A stretch of DNA of 64,000 nt, from assembly GCF_004103755.1 (NCBI RefSeq), contig NZ_CP035283.1, positions 1,364,001-1,428,000 on the forward strand, given 5' to 3'. Positions within the stretch are counted from its first letter, which is position 1; the number at the start of each line of letters is the position of its first letter. This DNA comes from Caproiciproducens sp. NJN-50 (lineage in GTDB: Bacteria; Bacillota; Clostridia; Oscillospirales; Acutalibacteraceae). The notes beneath the pieces are model-generated. The model made no database searches and was not told the origin of the DNA. It was given only the letters and a program-made list of their open reading frames with translations. Below, piece by piece: positions 1-9,079 of this stretch. Made by a program: the position numbers and the translations under genes.

Positions 1-515
1 GAGCCAAAAATGCCATCCGTGCTTAGAACGATAAGATTGATGAAACGTCCCCCGGACATACCGGCATGGGCCAGGAACGCTGGAAAGTATCGGCCCCCAA
101 ACGCATAAACGACAAAGAGCAGGATAATAACCAGCAGGGATGGTCCCACAACCTTGCGGGAGGCCTCCAGCAAAACAACGATCAGCATGATCCCAAAAAC
201 AATGTCGGCCGGGAGGGTAATACCGGCCCGCAGATCGATTGTTTTGTCAATAAACAGTATGTAAGCAATGGAGGCGATCGACATGACGAGCAGCAGCAGG
301 TTGAGCAAAGTGAGCCAAATACCCCGGCTTTTACTCATATTTCCCAGAAATAAAAGGGTTAAAATCAGTCCGAGATGAATCGCTTTTTGCCCGACCCCGG
401 GAATCACACCAAACAACGCGGTGTATACTTGGAAACATACAAATACAGTGCCAAGCAGAAAGTAAAGTTTGTCGATAAAAATTTTGCTGGGGTTGCCGTT
501 TCCATTAACTTCCAA
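1..515 (-). CDS. TRAP transporter fused permease (TAXI type), N-terminal part, cut by window edge
   Basis: Only the first ~171 residues lie in the window; the 3' end runs off base 1. The translation has several hydrophobic helices and, after about residue 95, a run containing DLRAGITLPADIVFG, LLEASRKVVG and HAGMSGGRFINLIVLSTDG. These match the conserved start of the large subunit in fused 4TM/12TM TRAP permeases that work with TAXI solute receptors (family knowledge). It would be an inner-membrane, ion-driven importer for an organic acid; the substrate is unknown. The start is read as TTG at 515 because AAAGGAG lies ten bases upstream, and the nearby ATG codons run quickly into stops. It is divergent from the LysR gene, which probably controls it. 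Confidence 0.8.
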   Translation of the reverse strand, partial: MEVNGNGNPSKIFIDKLYFLLGTVFVCFQVYTALFGVIPGVGQKAIHLGLILTLLFLGNMSKSRGIWLTLLNLLLLVMSIASIAYILFIDKTIDLRAGITLPADIVFGIMLIVVLLEASRKVVGPSLLVIILLFVVYAFGGRYFPAFLAHAGMSGGRFINLIVLSTDGIFG

Positions 516-827
516 ATGGGCCCATCTCCTTTTCTGAATTTAAATTGATTATGCTTCGAAAGTCAGTCCCGTTTAGGATCAGACGTTCCAACTTTATTTA
601 AAAATGCTATGATCTTATTCCATTAGTTTTTGGTTTTATCGTTTTTTTCTTATACGAATGAAAAAAGATTCTAGCAATATTATAAATAATCACTAAATTC
701 ATTTACTTTTCAATAAAATTATAGTATGATATCTCTTGATTTACAAATATCAAATAGCTATTCTCTGTATAGCATTGTGCTATAATATTTTGTTTGATTA
801 TATTTGAACGTTGAAGGATGTGAAGAT
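516..827. promoter_or_regulatory. AT-rich divergent promoter region, TRAP permease / LysR
   Basis: About 310 bases without a gene between two divergent starts. The stretch is much richer in A and T than its flanks, as expected for two promoters and a LysR operator. I see no clear long dyad and no riboswitch fold. The ribosome sites of both genes (AAAGGAG near 530 on minus and GAAGGA at 813-818 on plus) mark its ends. Confidence 0.5.
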
Positions 828-1736
828 GTGCTGAGAGAGCTTGAATATGTGATCGCTGTTGTGGAAAACGGCAGTGTTTCAAAGGCTGCGGAATCCCTTT
901 TCATCTCACAGCCCTCTTTAAGCCGATACCTGAAAGACCTTGAAGACAATATTGGAGTACAGCTTTTCCGCCGGGTTCACAATCGCCTTGTGCTCACCTA
1001 TGCGGGTGAGCGCTATGTCGCCGTTGGAAAAAACATCCTTCGGCTTTATAATGAACTGGAAACCGAGTTACAGAATATCAACGAAGCGGTGACCGGACGG
1101 CTGCGCATTGGAATCGCTTCTTTGCGAATGTCTTATATTATGCCGGGAATCCTGAAGAACTACATTACCAAGTATCCTCTGGTGGAGGTACAAATGTTTG
1201 AGAACCCGACAAAAGAACTGGAAGAAATGTTGATTTCCGACAAGATTGACATTGCCATTATCAATGGAAACGAATGTAATGCTCAAATCACATATCAGCC
1301 ATTTTTTACGGAGGAAATTTTACTTGCTGTGCCTTACAACCATCCGCTGGCCCAAAAGGGGGCTTCAAAAGATTCATGCCAATATCCCTGGATGGATTTA
1401 AGACTTACTCAGTATCAGCCATTTATCATCCTTAGTGACCATCAACGCCTGTACGATATTTCCATGCAGATTTTTGAAAAATATAATATACATCCCAAAA
1501 CCGCCCTGTGCACAAAGAGTGCAGAATCGGCTTTCCGTTTGGTGGAAGCAGGGATAGGCCTTACTTTTGTTCCGGAGACTTTCACCCGTTTCAGCCTCAC
1601 GGATAAACCGCCGGCACTGTTTTCCATCGGGGAACCCTGTATCCAATGGAAACTCTGCGCCGCATGGAAAACAGAGGGACTCCTTACCCCGACAGCTAAA
1701 AAGCTGATTCAGATTATAAAAAATATGTATTTATAG
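828..1736 (+). CDS. LysR-family transcriptional regulator
   Basis: A 302-residue protein with the standard LysR layout. Its N-terminal winged helix-turn-helix includes VSKAAESLFISQPSLSRYLK, and a substrate-binding-like effector domain starts near residue 90 (TGRLRIGIASLRMSYIMPGI). I chose the GTG at 828, which gives the usual LysR N-terminus (MLRELEYVIAV), because GAAGGA lies nine bases upstream. An in-frame TTG at 804 would add eight unlikely residues. Divergent LysR regulators usually control the neighbouring gene, so the likely target is the TRAP permease and the effector its organic-acid substrate (inference). Confidence 0.9.
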   Translation: MLRELEYVIAVVENGSVSKAAESLFISQPSLSRYLKDLEDNIGVQLFRRVHNRLVLTYAGERYVAVGKNILRLYNELETELQNINEAVTGRLRIGIASLRMSYIMPGILKNYITKYPLVEVQMFENPTKELEEMLISDKIDIAIINGNECNAQITYQPFFTEEILLAVPYNHPLAQKGASKDSCQYPWMDLRLTQYQPFIILSDHQRLYDISMQIFEKYNIHPKTALCTKSAESAFRLVEAGIGLTFVPETFTRFSLTDKPPALFSIGEPCIQWKLCAAWKTEGLLTPTAKKLIQIIKNMYL

Positions 1737-1888
1737 CGATTTCAAATAAAAGTTGGATGACAGAATATAATCTCCCCCGCCGAGGGCAGGAGAGATCACG
1801 AAATCCGTTTCACATTTTATTGAACCATGATGTTGTGAAAGTCAGATGCTTTTATCCAAATGAATTGGGATGAGACGCCGCTTTCTCC

Positions 1889-4375
1889 TCAATCCGTTTC
1901 GCGGAGCCTGTCAATAAGGCTGTCGCGGCTGAGAGACCGATAAACCAGCCCCGGTGTTATTGCGCACACGGTTAATACTACCGCGATGGCGGCGAGCATC
2001 TGAACGGTGGGAAAGGTAAAAACGGCGTAATCCGCCTGCTGCCGGAACAGCGTAAAAATCCAACAGGTAAAGGCACTGCCCAAGGTGCCGACCGACAGCA
2101 CCGTTAACGCGCCATACGCCAGTCCCTCCGTCATCAGCATCCGCCGCATCTGCCGCTTGGTCATGCCGATGCTTTCCAGCATGGCAAGTTCCCTCTTTCG
2201 GGTCATAACGCCTGTAACCATTACATTGATAAAATTCAAAATGCCGATGAGAGCCAGAATGAGGGCGATCCCGCCTCCCAGGATATACAGCATCAGCTTG
2301 GCGTCCGTCATCGCTTCCTGCTGTTCCAGCTTGGATATCCTGGTGATCTCATGGTCGCCGCCGGTCAGGGATTTGATCTTTTCAAGCGCCTGTTCTTCCA
2401 TCCCATCCTCGGTATCCAGATTCACTTTATAGATTTTAGGATCGGACGCAAGAGAACGAAGCGCTTCCTCGGACACATAAATATTGGGGGCCATGCCGCC
2501 GCCTGCGTACTGGAATCCAAGCGGAACAAAGCCGCCGAGGGTAAAACGCTTTCCGGTGCCGGAAGATTGGACGGACACGTCCATCGTATCCACATCGCGG
2601 TAAAGCTCCGGGCTGTCTGTTCCGATCAGGGCGATGTCGCCGCGCTCAAAGGCGTCGATATCAATCGCCGTATCGCCGCTTTGATTGAATTCCTCTATAT
2701 AGCGGTTGTCCAGGCCGATGATATATCCCCAGAAGTTATCTTTTATCTGCTGATCCGTCAGTTTTTCCTCCACGCCGAATTTCTTGCAGAACCAGTCCAT
2801 GTGCTTTGAGAATTCCGCCGGGTCATAGGCCATGCTCATCTTTTCCATGCTGGTGGTGCGCAAATTGGTGATTCCGTCTATTTTTTCCAGGTCCGCAAGG
2901 AATGCGGCGTCAAATTTCTGTTTCGCAGCGTTCCCGGAGGCCACCGCCACAGCGTCCAGCGTGTCGTTCTCCAGAACGAAATCATTTTGAACGTATGACG
3001 CGACATAATGGTCCGTATCCATGCTGGAAATCAGGGTTGTGACCGTCATGAACGCAGTGATTCCCCAAAAGAGGGACAGGAGTACGATTGCCGCGCGTTT
3101 GCGGTCGCGGAATAGGTTGCGCCACGCCATCCGGGAGGGGTTTCCGCCGCCCGTTCCGCGCTTTCGTTTCCTGCCGGCACGCGCGCCCGTGTAGCGCAGA
3201 GCCTCCGCCGGAGAGATTTTCGCCGCGGTTCCGGCCGGTTTGGCCGCCCCCAGCAGTGTCGTAACCAGCGCAAAGAATGCCGCGCCGATAAAGATGATGG
3301 GATGGAAGGAAACTGTGGCGCCCGTTTCAAGGTTGGACAGACTCAGCGCCATGGGGACGGCGGCGAAAGATAGGAATGCTCCCAGGGCAAGCCCGATGGG
3401 AATTCCGATTGCAGCCAGTAAAAGCGCCTGTTTGGATACAATTTTCCGCAGCTGTCGCGGAGAGGTGCCGATTGTTTTCAGAAGCCCATAGAACCGGATA
3501 TCCTTTGAAACGGAAATATAGAAGACGTTGTAGATCAGCAGGTAGCCGGTGAACATTAAAAACAGAATCACCGCCGCGAAGGCAAATGTTGTTGTGGACC
3601 CGTCCGTGCCGGTGGATTCGTACATCGGAACGGTTTTTATCTTTTGATTTCCCGTAAGAGATAAATCCTGTTTTAGCCGCCCGTTGCACTGGTCGATGTT
3701 CTTGCCGTCCCGGTAAGCGATCGAAACGGCTCCGTCCTTTTCGACGGTGTGCCCGCTCTGCTCCGCGAATTCCTTTGAAACGAAGATAGAGCCAATGTTC
3801 CCCGTGCGGATATAAGAATAGTCCTGGCAATAGCCCGACAGCACAAAGGTTTCCGTTTGGGAGACGCTTCTTTCATCCCCGAAATAGAATGTAAGTGGAA
3901 TCTCCATCCCGATCTGCGGATTGTCAATCCCCATATTCCGGAGAATCCACATCGGAACCATGATCCCATTCGCCTTCTCCGGATAGCTTCCCACAACGCC
4001 GGCGCAGGCGGGCCTGCGGAACGCTTCCCATTCCGCCTGATCGTACCAATGCAGGGAGACGGTCATATCTTTCATTTCAGATGCTATTTTTAGCTCTCCG
4101 ACATTATATTGAAGTCCAACGGCTTTGACGTAAGGCAGTTCCCTCAGTTTTTCCACCTGGTCCTCCGTCGGATAGGTAACCGCAACCTGCGCCGTCGTGC
4201 CCATTAAGCGTATCTGCTGCATTTTCATGGATTTCAGATAGCTTATACCGATGCTGAATACGGAAGAAATCAGCAGGGTGGTCAGCGCAATGGCCGCTAT
4301 GACGGTTCCGTTTCGGGAGCGGTTGGCTGCCAGCGTGCGCCGGGTGAGATTTTTCACCGCGTTGTTTTTCTTCAT
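1889..4375 (-). CDS. ABC transporter permease, FtsX/MacB type, two-repeat
   Basis: An 828-residue membrane protein of two FtsX-like halves. Each half has one N-terminal helix (residues ~23-45 and ~430-450), a large extracytoplasmic domain, and a bundle of three helices (~265-400 and ~695-815). The C-terminal bundle carries the typical FtsX text RKRELAMLESIGMTKRQMRR. Such proteins do not form a classic pore. They transmit ATP-driven movement to the outside, as in antibiotic-peptide efflux, lipoprotein transfer or control of wall hydrolases. It lies 12 bases after the ATPase gene on the same strand, and its own GGAGG precedes ATG 4375. The kinase-regulator pair upstream suggests induction by cell-envelope stress (inference). 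Confidence 0.9.
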   Translation of the reverse strand: MKKNNAVKNLTRRTLAANRSRNGTVIAAIALTTLLISSVFSIGISYLKSMKMQQIRLMGTTAQVAVTYPTEDQVEKLRELPYVKAVGLQYNVGELKIASEMKDMTVSLHWYDQAEWEAFRRPACAGVVGSYPEKANGIMVPMWILRNMGIDNPQIGMEIPLTFYFGDERSVSQTETFVLSGYCQDYSYIRTGNIGSIFVSKEFAEQSGHTVEKDGAVSIAYRDGKNIDQCNGRLKQDLSLTGNQKIKTVPMYESTGTDGSTTTFAFAAVILFLMFTGYLLIYNVFYISVSKDIRFYGLLKTIGTSPRQLRKIVSKQALLLAAIGIPIGLALGAFLSFAAVPMALSLSNLETGATVSFHPIIFIGAAFFALVTTLLGAAKPAGTAAKISPAEALRYTGARAGRKRKRGTGGGNPSRMAWRNLFRDRKRAAIVLLSLFWGITAFMTVTTLISSMDTDHYVASYVQNDFVLENDTLDAVAVASGNAAKQKFDAAFLADLEKIDGITNLRTTSMEKMSMAYDPAEFSKHMDWFCKKFGVEEKLTDQQIKDNFWGYIIGLDNRYIEEFNQSGDTAIDIDAFERGDIALIGTDSPELYRDVDTMDVSVQSSGTGKRFTLGGFVPLGFQYAGGGMAPNIYVSEEALRSLASDPKIYKVNLDTEDGMEEQALEKIKSLTGGDHEITRISKLEQQEAMTDAKLMLYILGGGIALILALIGILNFINVMVTGVMTRKRELAMLESIGMTKRQMRRMLMTEGLAYGALTVLSVGTLGSAFTCWIFTLFRQQADYAVFTFPTVQMLAAIAVVLTVCAITPGLVYRSLSRDSLIDRLRETD

Positions 4376-4387
4376 CGAAATTGCCTC

Positions 4388-5071
4388 CTACGCCACAATT
4401 CTGCCGTCTTCGATACGGATGATCCGGCCCGCAAGCCGGGCAATCTCCTGATTATGGGTGATCATCACGATGGTCTGGCCGAATTTTTCACTGGTGGATT
4501 TCAGGAGTGCCATGACGTCCCGGCTGGTCCCGCTGTCCAGATTTCCGGTGGGTTCGTCGGCCAGAATGACGGCGGGTTTGGCCGCCAGCGCCCTGGCGAT
4601 TGCAACGCGCTGCTGCTGGCCGCCTGACAAATTGCTGGGAAGATTCTCAAGCTTTTCTGAAAGGCCGAGCATCCTTACGGCCTCGGTTATAAATTCCCGA
4701 TCCGGGGTTTTGCCGTCCAGCTCGACCGGCAGCGTGATATTTTCGTAGACATTGAGCACGGGAATCAGATTGTAGTTCTGAAAAATAAAGCCGACGTTTC
4801 TGCGCCGAAATACGGCAAGCGCCTCGTCGTTCATTTTTGACAGCTCGCTGCCGCCCACCTCCACGCTGCCGGCGGTTGGAGTATCGAGGCCGCCAAGCAG
4901 ATGCAGCAGCGTCGATTTTCCGCTGCCGGAGGTCCCCACGACCGCCACAAATTCACCGCTTGAGACAGAGAGGTCAATCCCGTCCAAAGCCTTTACAAGA
5001 TTCGGCTCGGCCCCGTAGTATTTTCTCAGGCCGCTTGCCCGCACGATGACCTTGTTTTTCTCAGATAACAT
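4388..5071 (-). CDS. ABC transporter ATP-binding protein, MacB/LolD type
   Basis: A 227-residue ATPase with Walker A GTSGSGKST (near residue 46), Q-loop in FIFQNYNLIP, signature LSGGQQQR, Walker B VILADEPTGNLD and the switch histidine in ITHNQE. These define the MacB/LolD/BceA branch that partners FtsX-like permeases. It is followed 12 bases later by that permease, so the two form one transporter. The ribosome site AAGGAGAG lies inside the 3' arm of a hairpin that directly precedes the start codon, so translation may be regulated. The transported substrate cannot be told from sequence. Confidence 0.93.
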   Translation of the reverse strand: MLSEKNKVIVRASGLRKYYGAEPNLVKALDGIDLSVSSGEFVAVVGTSGSGKSTLLHLLGGLDTPTAGSVEVGGSELSKMNDEALAVFRRRNVGFIFQNYNLIPVLNVYENITLPVELDGKTPDREFITEAVRMLGLSEKLENLPSNLSGGQQQRVAIARALAAKPAVILADEPTGNLDSGTSRDVMALLKSTSEKFGQTIVMITHNQEIARLAGRIIRIEDGRIVA

Positions 5072-5110
5072 AAAAAAACACTCTCCTTATTTTTTGTACA
5101 AGGAGAGTGT
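5072..5110 (-). promoter_or_regulatory. Hairpin covering the ATPase ribosome site, with trailing U run
   Basis: Reading the minus strand, an 11-base arm at 5110-5100 pairs perfectly with 5088-5078 across an 11-base A-rich loop. The second arm contains the ATPase ribosome site AAGGAGAG and is followed by six T residues and then the ATG. It looks like a terminator placed right at the start codon, and folding would also mask the ribosome site. A role as attenuator or expression brake between the two-component genes and the transporter is inference. Confidence 0.65.
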
Positions 5111-5152
5111 AGAACATAAATTTCTACTTTTTTTCAACTTTTACCTGAAATT

Positions 5153-6334
5153 TTATTTTGCCAAAAAACCGGCTGTCGCCACAGCGCCGCCGTTTCGCGA
5201 ATTGCGGATCGCGACCGCTCCTCCGTGTTTTTCGCACAGCGTCTTACAGATATACAGGCCGAGCCCGAAGTGGAGCTGGTCGGCATCGGATTTTCGTTTG
5301 TAATAGGGCCTCAGGGCCATTTGCAAATCTTCTTCTGAAAAACCCTGCCCGTCGTCGGCAATACCGACGCAAAACGTTTCCCCCTCGCACTGAAGGCGAA
5401 CGCGAACGGTGTCTCTGGCGTACCTTATGGCGTTGGAAATCAAATTTTCGTAAACGCGCATCACGATAGAAGGATCCAGCGTCATGTGCGATTGCTTGAT
5501 TTCATTGGTGAAATCAAGCGTCAGTCCGGAATCTTTCACCAACAGTGCCGCGGCGGACTGAAGCTGTTCGGCCAAAGCGCCGATTTCCACATCCTGCAAA
5601 TGGGCCGTGACATCTTCCAGCTTTTGGATTTCTCCCATCTGGCGGACATAGTTTTCCAGACGGGCGATATGCCCGGACATAGTGGATATTGTGGACAGCA
5701 GTTTCTCTTCGGTGACCTTTCCTTGGGGAAGATAATTTTTCAAAAAGTCGGTGTACCCGCGCAATACCGTAAGCGGCGTCCTCAGGTCATGGGAAAAGGC
5801 GGCGTTGAGCCGTTTTCGCTCCTCCACGGCGCGCCACATCGCGAGATTGTTTTCCCTCAGCGCCTCCCGCATGGTTTCGAAAGAGGTGCAAAGCTGTCCC
5901 ATTTCATCCCTGCTGTCATAGGACAGATGAAAATCCAAGTCGTTGGAGGCGATTTTGCCGGAGGCTTTATCCAACAGCTCAATAGGCTTTTTTAATTTGT
6001 TACGATAAAAAAACAACGCCGCCATAACGATGCAGAATCCGAAAAATAAAGGAACTGAGCCGATTTGGACGGCATTACAGACCGTGATGATCTCCTGATC
6101 TTTCGGCGTGTATTCGGGAGGAGGTGAAAAAATCACGACGCTGCCCGTCCTGTTGCTCACCGTATATTTGTTATCTGTATCTGCGTACGAAAAATTGATT
6201 CGGTTCTTTACAGAGTCCGCCAAGTTAATGCTGACTGAACTCAGCGCTGTAGCCAGCAATAAAAAAAGAAGCATGTACAGCATAAAGGACTTTTTGAGCG
6301 ACAGATTGTAAAACGCTTTTTTTAATCGATCCAT
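5153..6334 (-). CDS. Sensor histidine kinase
   Basis: A 393-residue membrane kinase. It has TM1 near residues 17-37, a short extracellular loop, TM2 near 98-118, then a HAMP linker. The HisKA domain has the H-box AAFSHDLRTPLTVLRG, and the HATPase domain has ENLISNAIRYA (N box), DDGQGF (G1) and HFGLGLYICK (G2). Its start overlaps the end of the response regulator by 13 bases, so the pair is co-translated. I take ATG 6334; a TTG at 6352 in the same frame is possible. The small extracellular loop suggests sensing in or near the membrane, as in kinases that control FtsX-type transporters downstream (inference). Confidence 0.92.
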   Translation of the reverse strand: MDRLKKAFYNLSLKKSFMLYMLLFLLLATALSSVSINLADSVKNRINFSYADTDNKYTVSNRTGSVVIFSPPPEYTPKDQEIITVCNAVQIGSVPLFFGFCIVMAALFFYRNKLKKPIELLDKASGKIASNDLDFHLSYDSRDEMGQLCTSFETMREALRENNLAMWRAVEERKRLNAAFSHDLRTPLTVLRGYTDFLKNYLPQGKVTEEKLLSTISTMSGHIARLENYVRQMGEIQKLEDVTAHLQDVEIGALAEQLQSAAALLVKDSGLTLDFTNEIKQSHMTLDPSIVMRVYENLISNAIRYARDTVRVRLQCEGETFCVGIADDGQGFSEEDLQMALRPYYKRKSDADQLHFGLGLYICKTLCEKHGGAVAIRNSRNGGAVATAGFLAK

Positions 6335-6996
6335 TTGTAACCGATGCCCCAAACCGTTTCAATATATTTTTTATCGCTGACTGCCGACAGCTTTGCCCGG
6401 ATTCTCCGGACATGCTCTGCGACAACGCTGCTGTCGCCCTTGCTGTCCCAGCCCCAAACCCGTTCGTAGATGCGTTCTTTATCAAAGACCTGACCGCTGT
6501 TCAAAGAAAAAAGTTCAATCATATCAAATTCCTTTTTGGCAAACGGAACCTGCTCGTTTCGGCAATATACGGCCCTCGAACCGTAATCGATCACAAGATC
6601 CCCTGCGAATTTCTTTTTGGAAGCCCCGCGCATCCTTTTCTCGCGGCGGAGGTGGGCCGATACCCGCGCGCCGAGTTCGTCGATGGAAAACGGCTTCACG
6701 ATATAATCGTCGCCCCCCGCGCCAAAGCCGCTGACCTTGTCGGCGTCCTCAATTTTGGCAGTCAGGAACAGGATAGGGCAGGAAACGAAGCTTCGTATTT
6801 TCGTACAGACCTGTAGTCCGTCTATATCCGGCAGGTTGATATCAAGCAAAATCAGATCGGGAAGTTTTTCGACTTGCTTTAACGCTTCCGAACCGTTGTA
6901 GGCCGTAAGGACTTCATAGCCGTTGATTTCAAAATAATCTCTGAGCAGTTCAACGATGTCTGTCTCATCGTCGACGACTAATATCTTGCAGGGCAT
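6322..6996 (-). CDS. OmpR/PhoB-family response regulator
   Basis: A 224-residue regulator. The receiver domain (about residues 1-118) has the acidic pair in VVDDE, the phosphorylated aspartate in LILLDINLPD, the switch threonine in FLTAK and the lysine in IVKPF. A C-terminal winged-helix DNA-binding domain follows, ending VWGIGYKWID. The start at 6996 is supported by CGGAGGTG seven bases upstream; an open frame continues to 7170 but has no ribosome site there. It is the first gene of a regulator, kinase, ATPase and permease run on the minus strand, and probably controls this run itself. Confidence 0.93.
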   Translation of the reverse strand: MPCKILVVDDETDIVELLRDYFEINGYEVLTAYNGSEALKQVEKLPDLILLDINLPDIDGLQVCTKIRSFVSCPILFLTAKIEDADKVSGFGAGGDDYIVKPFSIDELGARVSAHLRREKRMRGASKKKFAGDLVIDYGSRAVYCRNEQVPFAKKEFDMIELFSLNSGQVFDKERIYERVWGWDSKGDSSVVAEHVRRIRAKLSAVSDKKYIETVWGIGYKWID

Positions 6997-7161
6997 CAGA
7001 AACACCTCCGTTCTAAATATTATATCGCATAATTTTCTACTTTTTATCAACTCTTGAAAGGTGCGGTCAAAATTTCGCATTTTCCGCATTCCGGGCCCCA
7101 GGTCCCGCACGGCCGGAAACTGCCCGGTCGCGGTGCGGAAATCTGCCCCCGCACTGAAAAG

Positions 7162-7198
7162 GGAATCCATCCGGCGTGTTGAGCGCCGGATGGATTCC
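7162..7198 (-). terminator. Hairpin downstream of the SDR gene
   Basis: A perfect 15-base stem (7162-7176 with 7184-7198) around a seven-base loop. On the minus strand it is followed by CCTTTTC, a short T run. It lies between the end of the carbohydrate cluster (7281) and the start of the response regulator (6996), where a terminator is expected. Confidence 0.65.
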
Positions 7199-7280
7199 TT
7201 GACAATTCGATTTTCCGCCGTAAGAGCGGGGAATCGTTTAAGGTCTCAGCCGGCCGCCGCTCCTTCCCTTGGCCCGCCGG

Positions 7281-8066
7281 TTACAGGACGGTAAAGAACC
7301 CGCCGTCGATGTTGAGATCCACGCCGTTGATGTAATCCGAAGCCCTGGAAGCCAGAAATACCATGGCGCCCATCAAGTCGTCAAGCTCCCCCCATCGCCC
7401 GGCGGCGATCCGGTTCGTGATTTTGTTGTAGAACGCGGGGTCCTTGCGAAGCTCCGCATTGACTTCGGTCGCGAGAAAGCCAGGACAAATCGCGTTGGTC
7501 TGGATGTTGTAAGGCCCCAGCTCGTTGGCAAAATTGCGCGTGATGCCGAGCACCCCGGTTTTTGCGGCCGTGTACGGCGGGCATTTCCGGTCGGAGGTAT
7601 AGGACAGGGCGGAGCCGATGTTGATGATTTTGCCGCCTCCCTGTGCCTTCATGACTTTGGCCGCTTCCTTGGACAGGAAATACACCGCGTTGAAATCGAG
7701 GTCGATGCACCTGTTCCAGTATTCCTCGGGATAGTCGTCAAAATTGGCGAAAAAGCTGACGCCGGCGTTGTTTACCAGAATATCCAAACGGCCGTACTCC
7801 CGGACGCATTCGTCCACGCAGGCCTTTCGATAGTTCCGGTCCGTCAGGTCGCCGCGCAGAAAATGGATTTTGTGTCCTTCTTTCTCGACTAGCTGTTGGA
7901 TTTCCCCGATCTCCTCCGTGAAATGGGGGATGAACAGATCCGCGCCGGCCTTGGCAAATGCAACGGCATAGCCCATCCCAAGTCCCTGGTTGGCGCCGGT
8001 AACCATCGCGACCCTGCCCTTGAGGCTGAACCAGTCCATGCTAAAACGCTCAAAAGGAACAGACAT
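7281..8066 (-). CDS. SDR-family oxidoreductase, KduD / gluconate 5-dehydrogenase-like
   Basis: A 261-residue classical short-chain dehydrogenase. The cofactor motif TGANQGLG is near residue 20, NNAG near 100, the catalytic serine in INIGSALSY, and YTAAK supplies Tyr and Lys. The C-terminus ends in the usual DGG. The run DDYPEEYWNRCIDLDFNAVYFLS resembles KduD and gluconate 5-dehydrogenases, which interconvert hydroxyl and keto groups on sugar acids. It is the last gene of the GPH symporter, alcohol dehydrogenase and split transketolase operon. A role in oxidising or reducing a ketose, polyol or sugar acid is inference; the substrate is not known. Confidence 0.88.
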   Translation of the reverse strand: MSVPFERFSMDWFSLKGRVAMVTGANQGLGMGYAVAFAKAGADLFIPHFTEEIGEIQQLVEKEGHKIHFLRGDLTDRNYRKACVDECVREYGRLDILVNNAGVSFFANFDDYPEEYWNRCIDLDFNAVYFLSKEAAKVMKAQGGGKIINIGSALSYTSDRKCPPYTAAKTGVLGITRNFANELGPYNIQTNAICPGFLATEVNAELRKDPAFYNKITNRIAAGRWGELDDLMGAMVFLASRASDYINGVDLNIDGGFFTVL

Positions 8067-8105
8067 GACAGATTCCCCTTTCCAGATTCCGTTTTGTCCG
8101 CAGGA

Positions 8106-9074
8106 TTACCTGCCCAGCATTTTTTTCAAAACAGCGGATATTCCGTCGCGGTCCATGCCGTAATGATGGTAGATCGCGTCCACGGAGCCCAGCACGGCGA
8201 ATTCGTCCGGCATGCCGATGCGTTTAAACTTACCCCGGTAGCCGGTTTCACACAGCACTTCCGCAACGGCGCCGCCCAACCCGCCATTGATGGAGTGATC
8301 CTCCACCGTGACAATATTGCCGGTTTTTTCGGCCGCTCTCACGACGGCGTCGGCGTCCAGAGGCTTGACGGTATGCATATCCAGCACGCCGATGCTCAGC
8401 CCGCATTCCTTTTCCAGTGCCCTGGACGCCATCAGGCATTCATAGAGGTTCGAGCCGCAGGAGATGATGTAGGCGTCCGTCCCTTCCAGCGTTTCGATTG
8501 CTTTGCCGATCTCCAGCTCGTAGTCCCCGGCGTAAACATCCGGCGAACCGGCGCGGTCGATGCGGATGACCATGGGGCCGACGAAATCCATCGATTTGCG
8601 CACGAATTTGCAGCACTGATTGGCATCGGCGGGCACCACGACGGTAAGGTGGGGGATGGCGCGGTAAAGAGCCAGGTCGGCAATATCGTTGTGGGTCGGC
8701 CCTCCGCCGGCGGTGACGCCGGAATGGGTGCCGATCAGGCGGACGTTCACGTCGTTATAAGCAATGTCCGTGTGGATCTGGTCCGCTGCGCGCAGGGGCA
8801 GAAACGGACCGAACACCTGCGAAAACACAACGCAGCCCGAAAGGGCCAGACCGGCGGAGGCCCCCACCTGATCCGCCTCGGCAATGCCGAAATTGAAGCA
8901 CCGTTCGGGGAATTCTTTCAGCAGCTTGCCCGCGGAGGAGGAGGGAGCCACGTTGTCGCTGTAAGTAAACACGAAATCCTTGCCTTCCTTAGCCATTTTG
9001 TACAATTCCTCGCCGTAGGCCTCGCGGGCGTTGGAAAGCATCATGTCAAAGTCATAGGTAGTCTTTGTCGCCAT
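8106..9074 (-). CDS. Transketolase, C-terminal subunit (copy 1)
   Basis: A 322-residue protein matching the pyrimidine-binding and C-terminal domains of transketolase. It has the catalytic glutamate in FNFGIAEAD, the region THSGVTAGGGPTHNDIADLA, and a C-terminal domain with HTVKPLDADAV and VEDHSINGGLGG. It needs the N-terminal subunit encoded just upstream to make a complete thiamine-diphosphate enzyme that moves two-carbon ketol units. ATG 9074 is chosen; an open frame upstream to 9155 lies inside the partner gene. A second, different split pair lies at 33707-35466, so this copy is probably specialised for its operon's substrate (inference). Confidence 0.92.
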   Translation of the reverse strand: MATKTTYDFDMMLSNAREAYGEELYKMAKEGKDFVFTYSDNVAPSSSAGKLLKEFPERCFNFGIAEADQVGASAGLALSGCVVFSQVFGPFLPLRAADQIHTDIAYNDVNVRLIGTHSGVTAGGGPTHNDIADLALYRAIPHLTVVVPADANQCCKFVRKSMDFVGPMVIRIDRAGSPDVYAGDYELEIGKAIETLEGTDAYIISCGSNLYECLMASRALEKECGLSIGVLDMHTVKPLDADAVVRAAEKTGNIVTVEDHSINGGLGGAVAEVLCETGYRGKFKRIGMPDEFAVLGSVDAIYHHYGMDRDGISAVLKKMLGR

Positions 9075-9079
9075 TTCGA

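Noticed and set aside
516..827. Riboswitch in the TRAP/LysR gap
   Set aside because: The gap is AT-rich without conserved junction motifs; regulation by LysR explains it.
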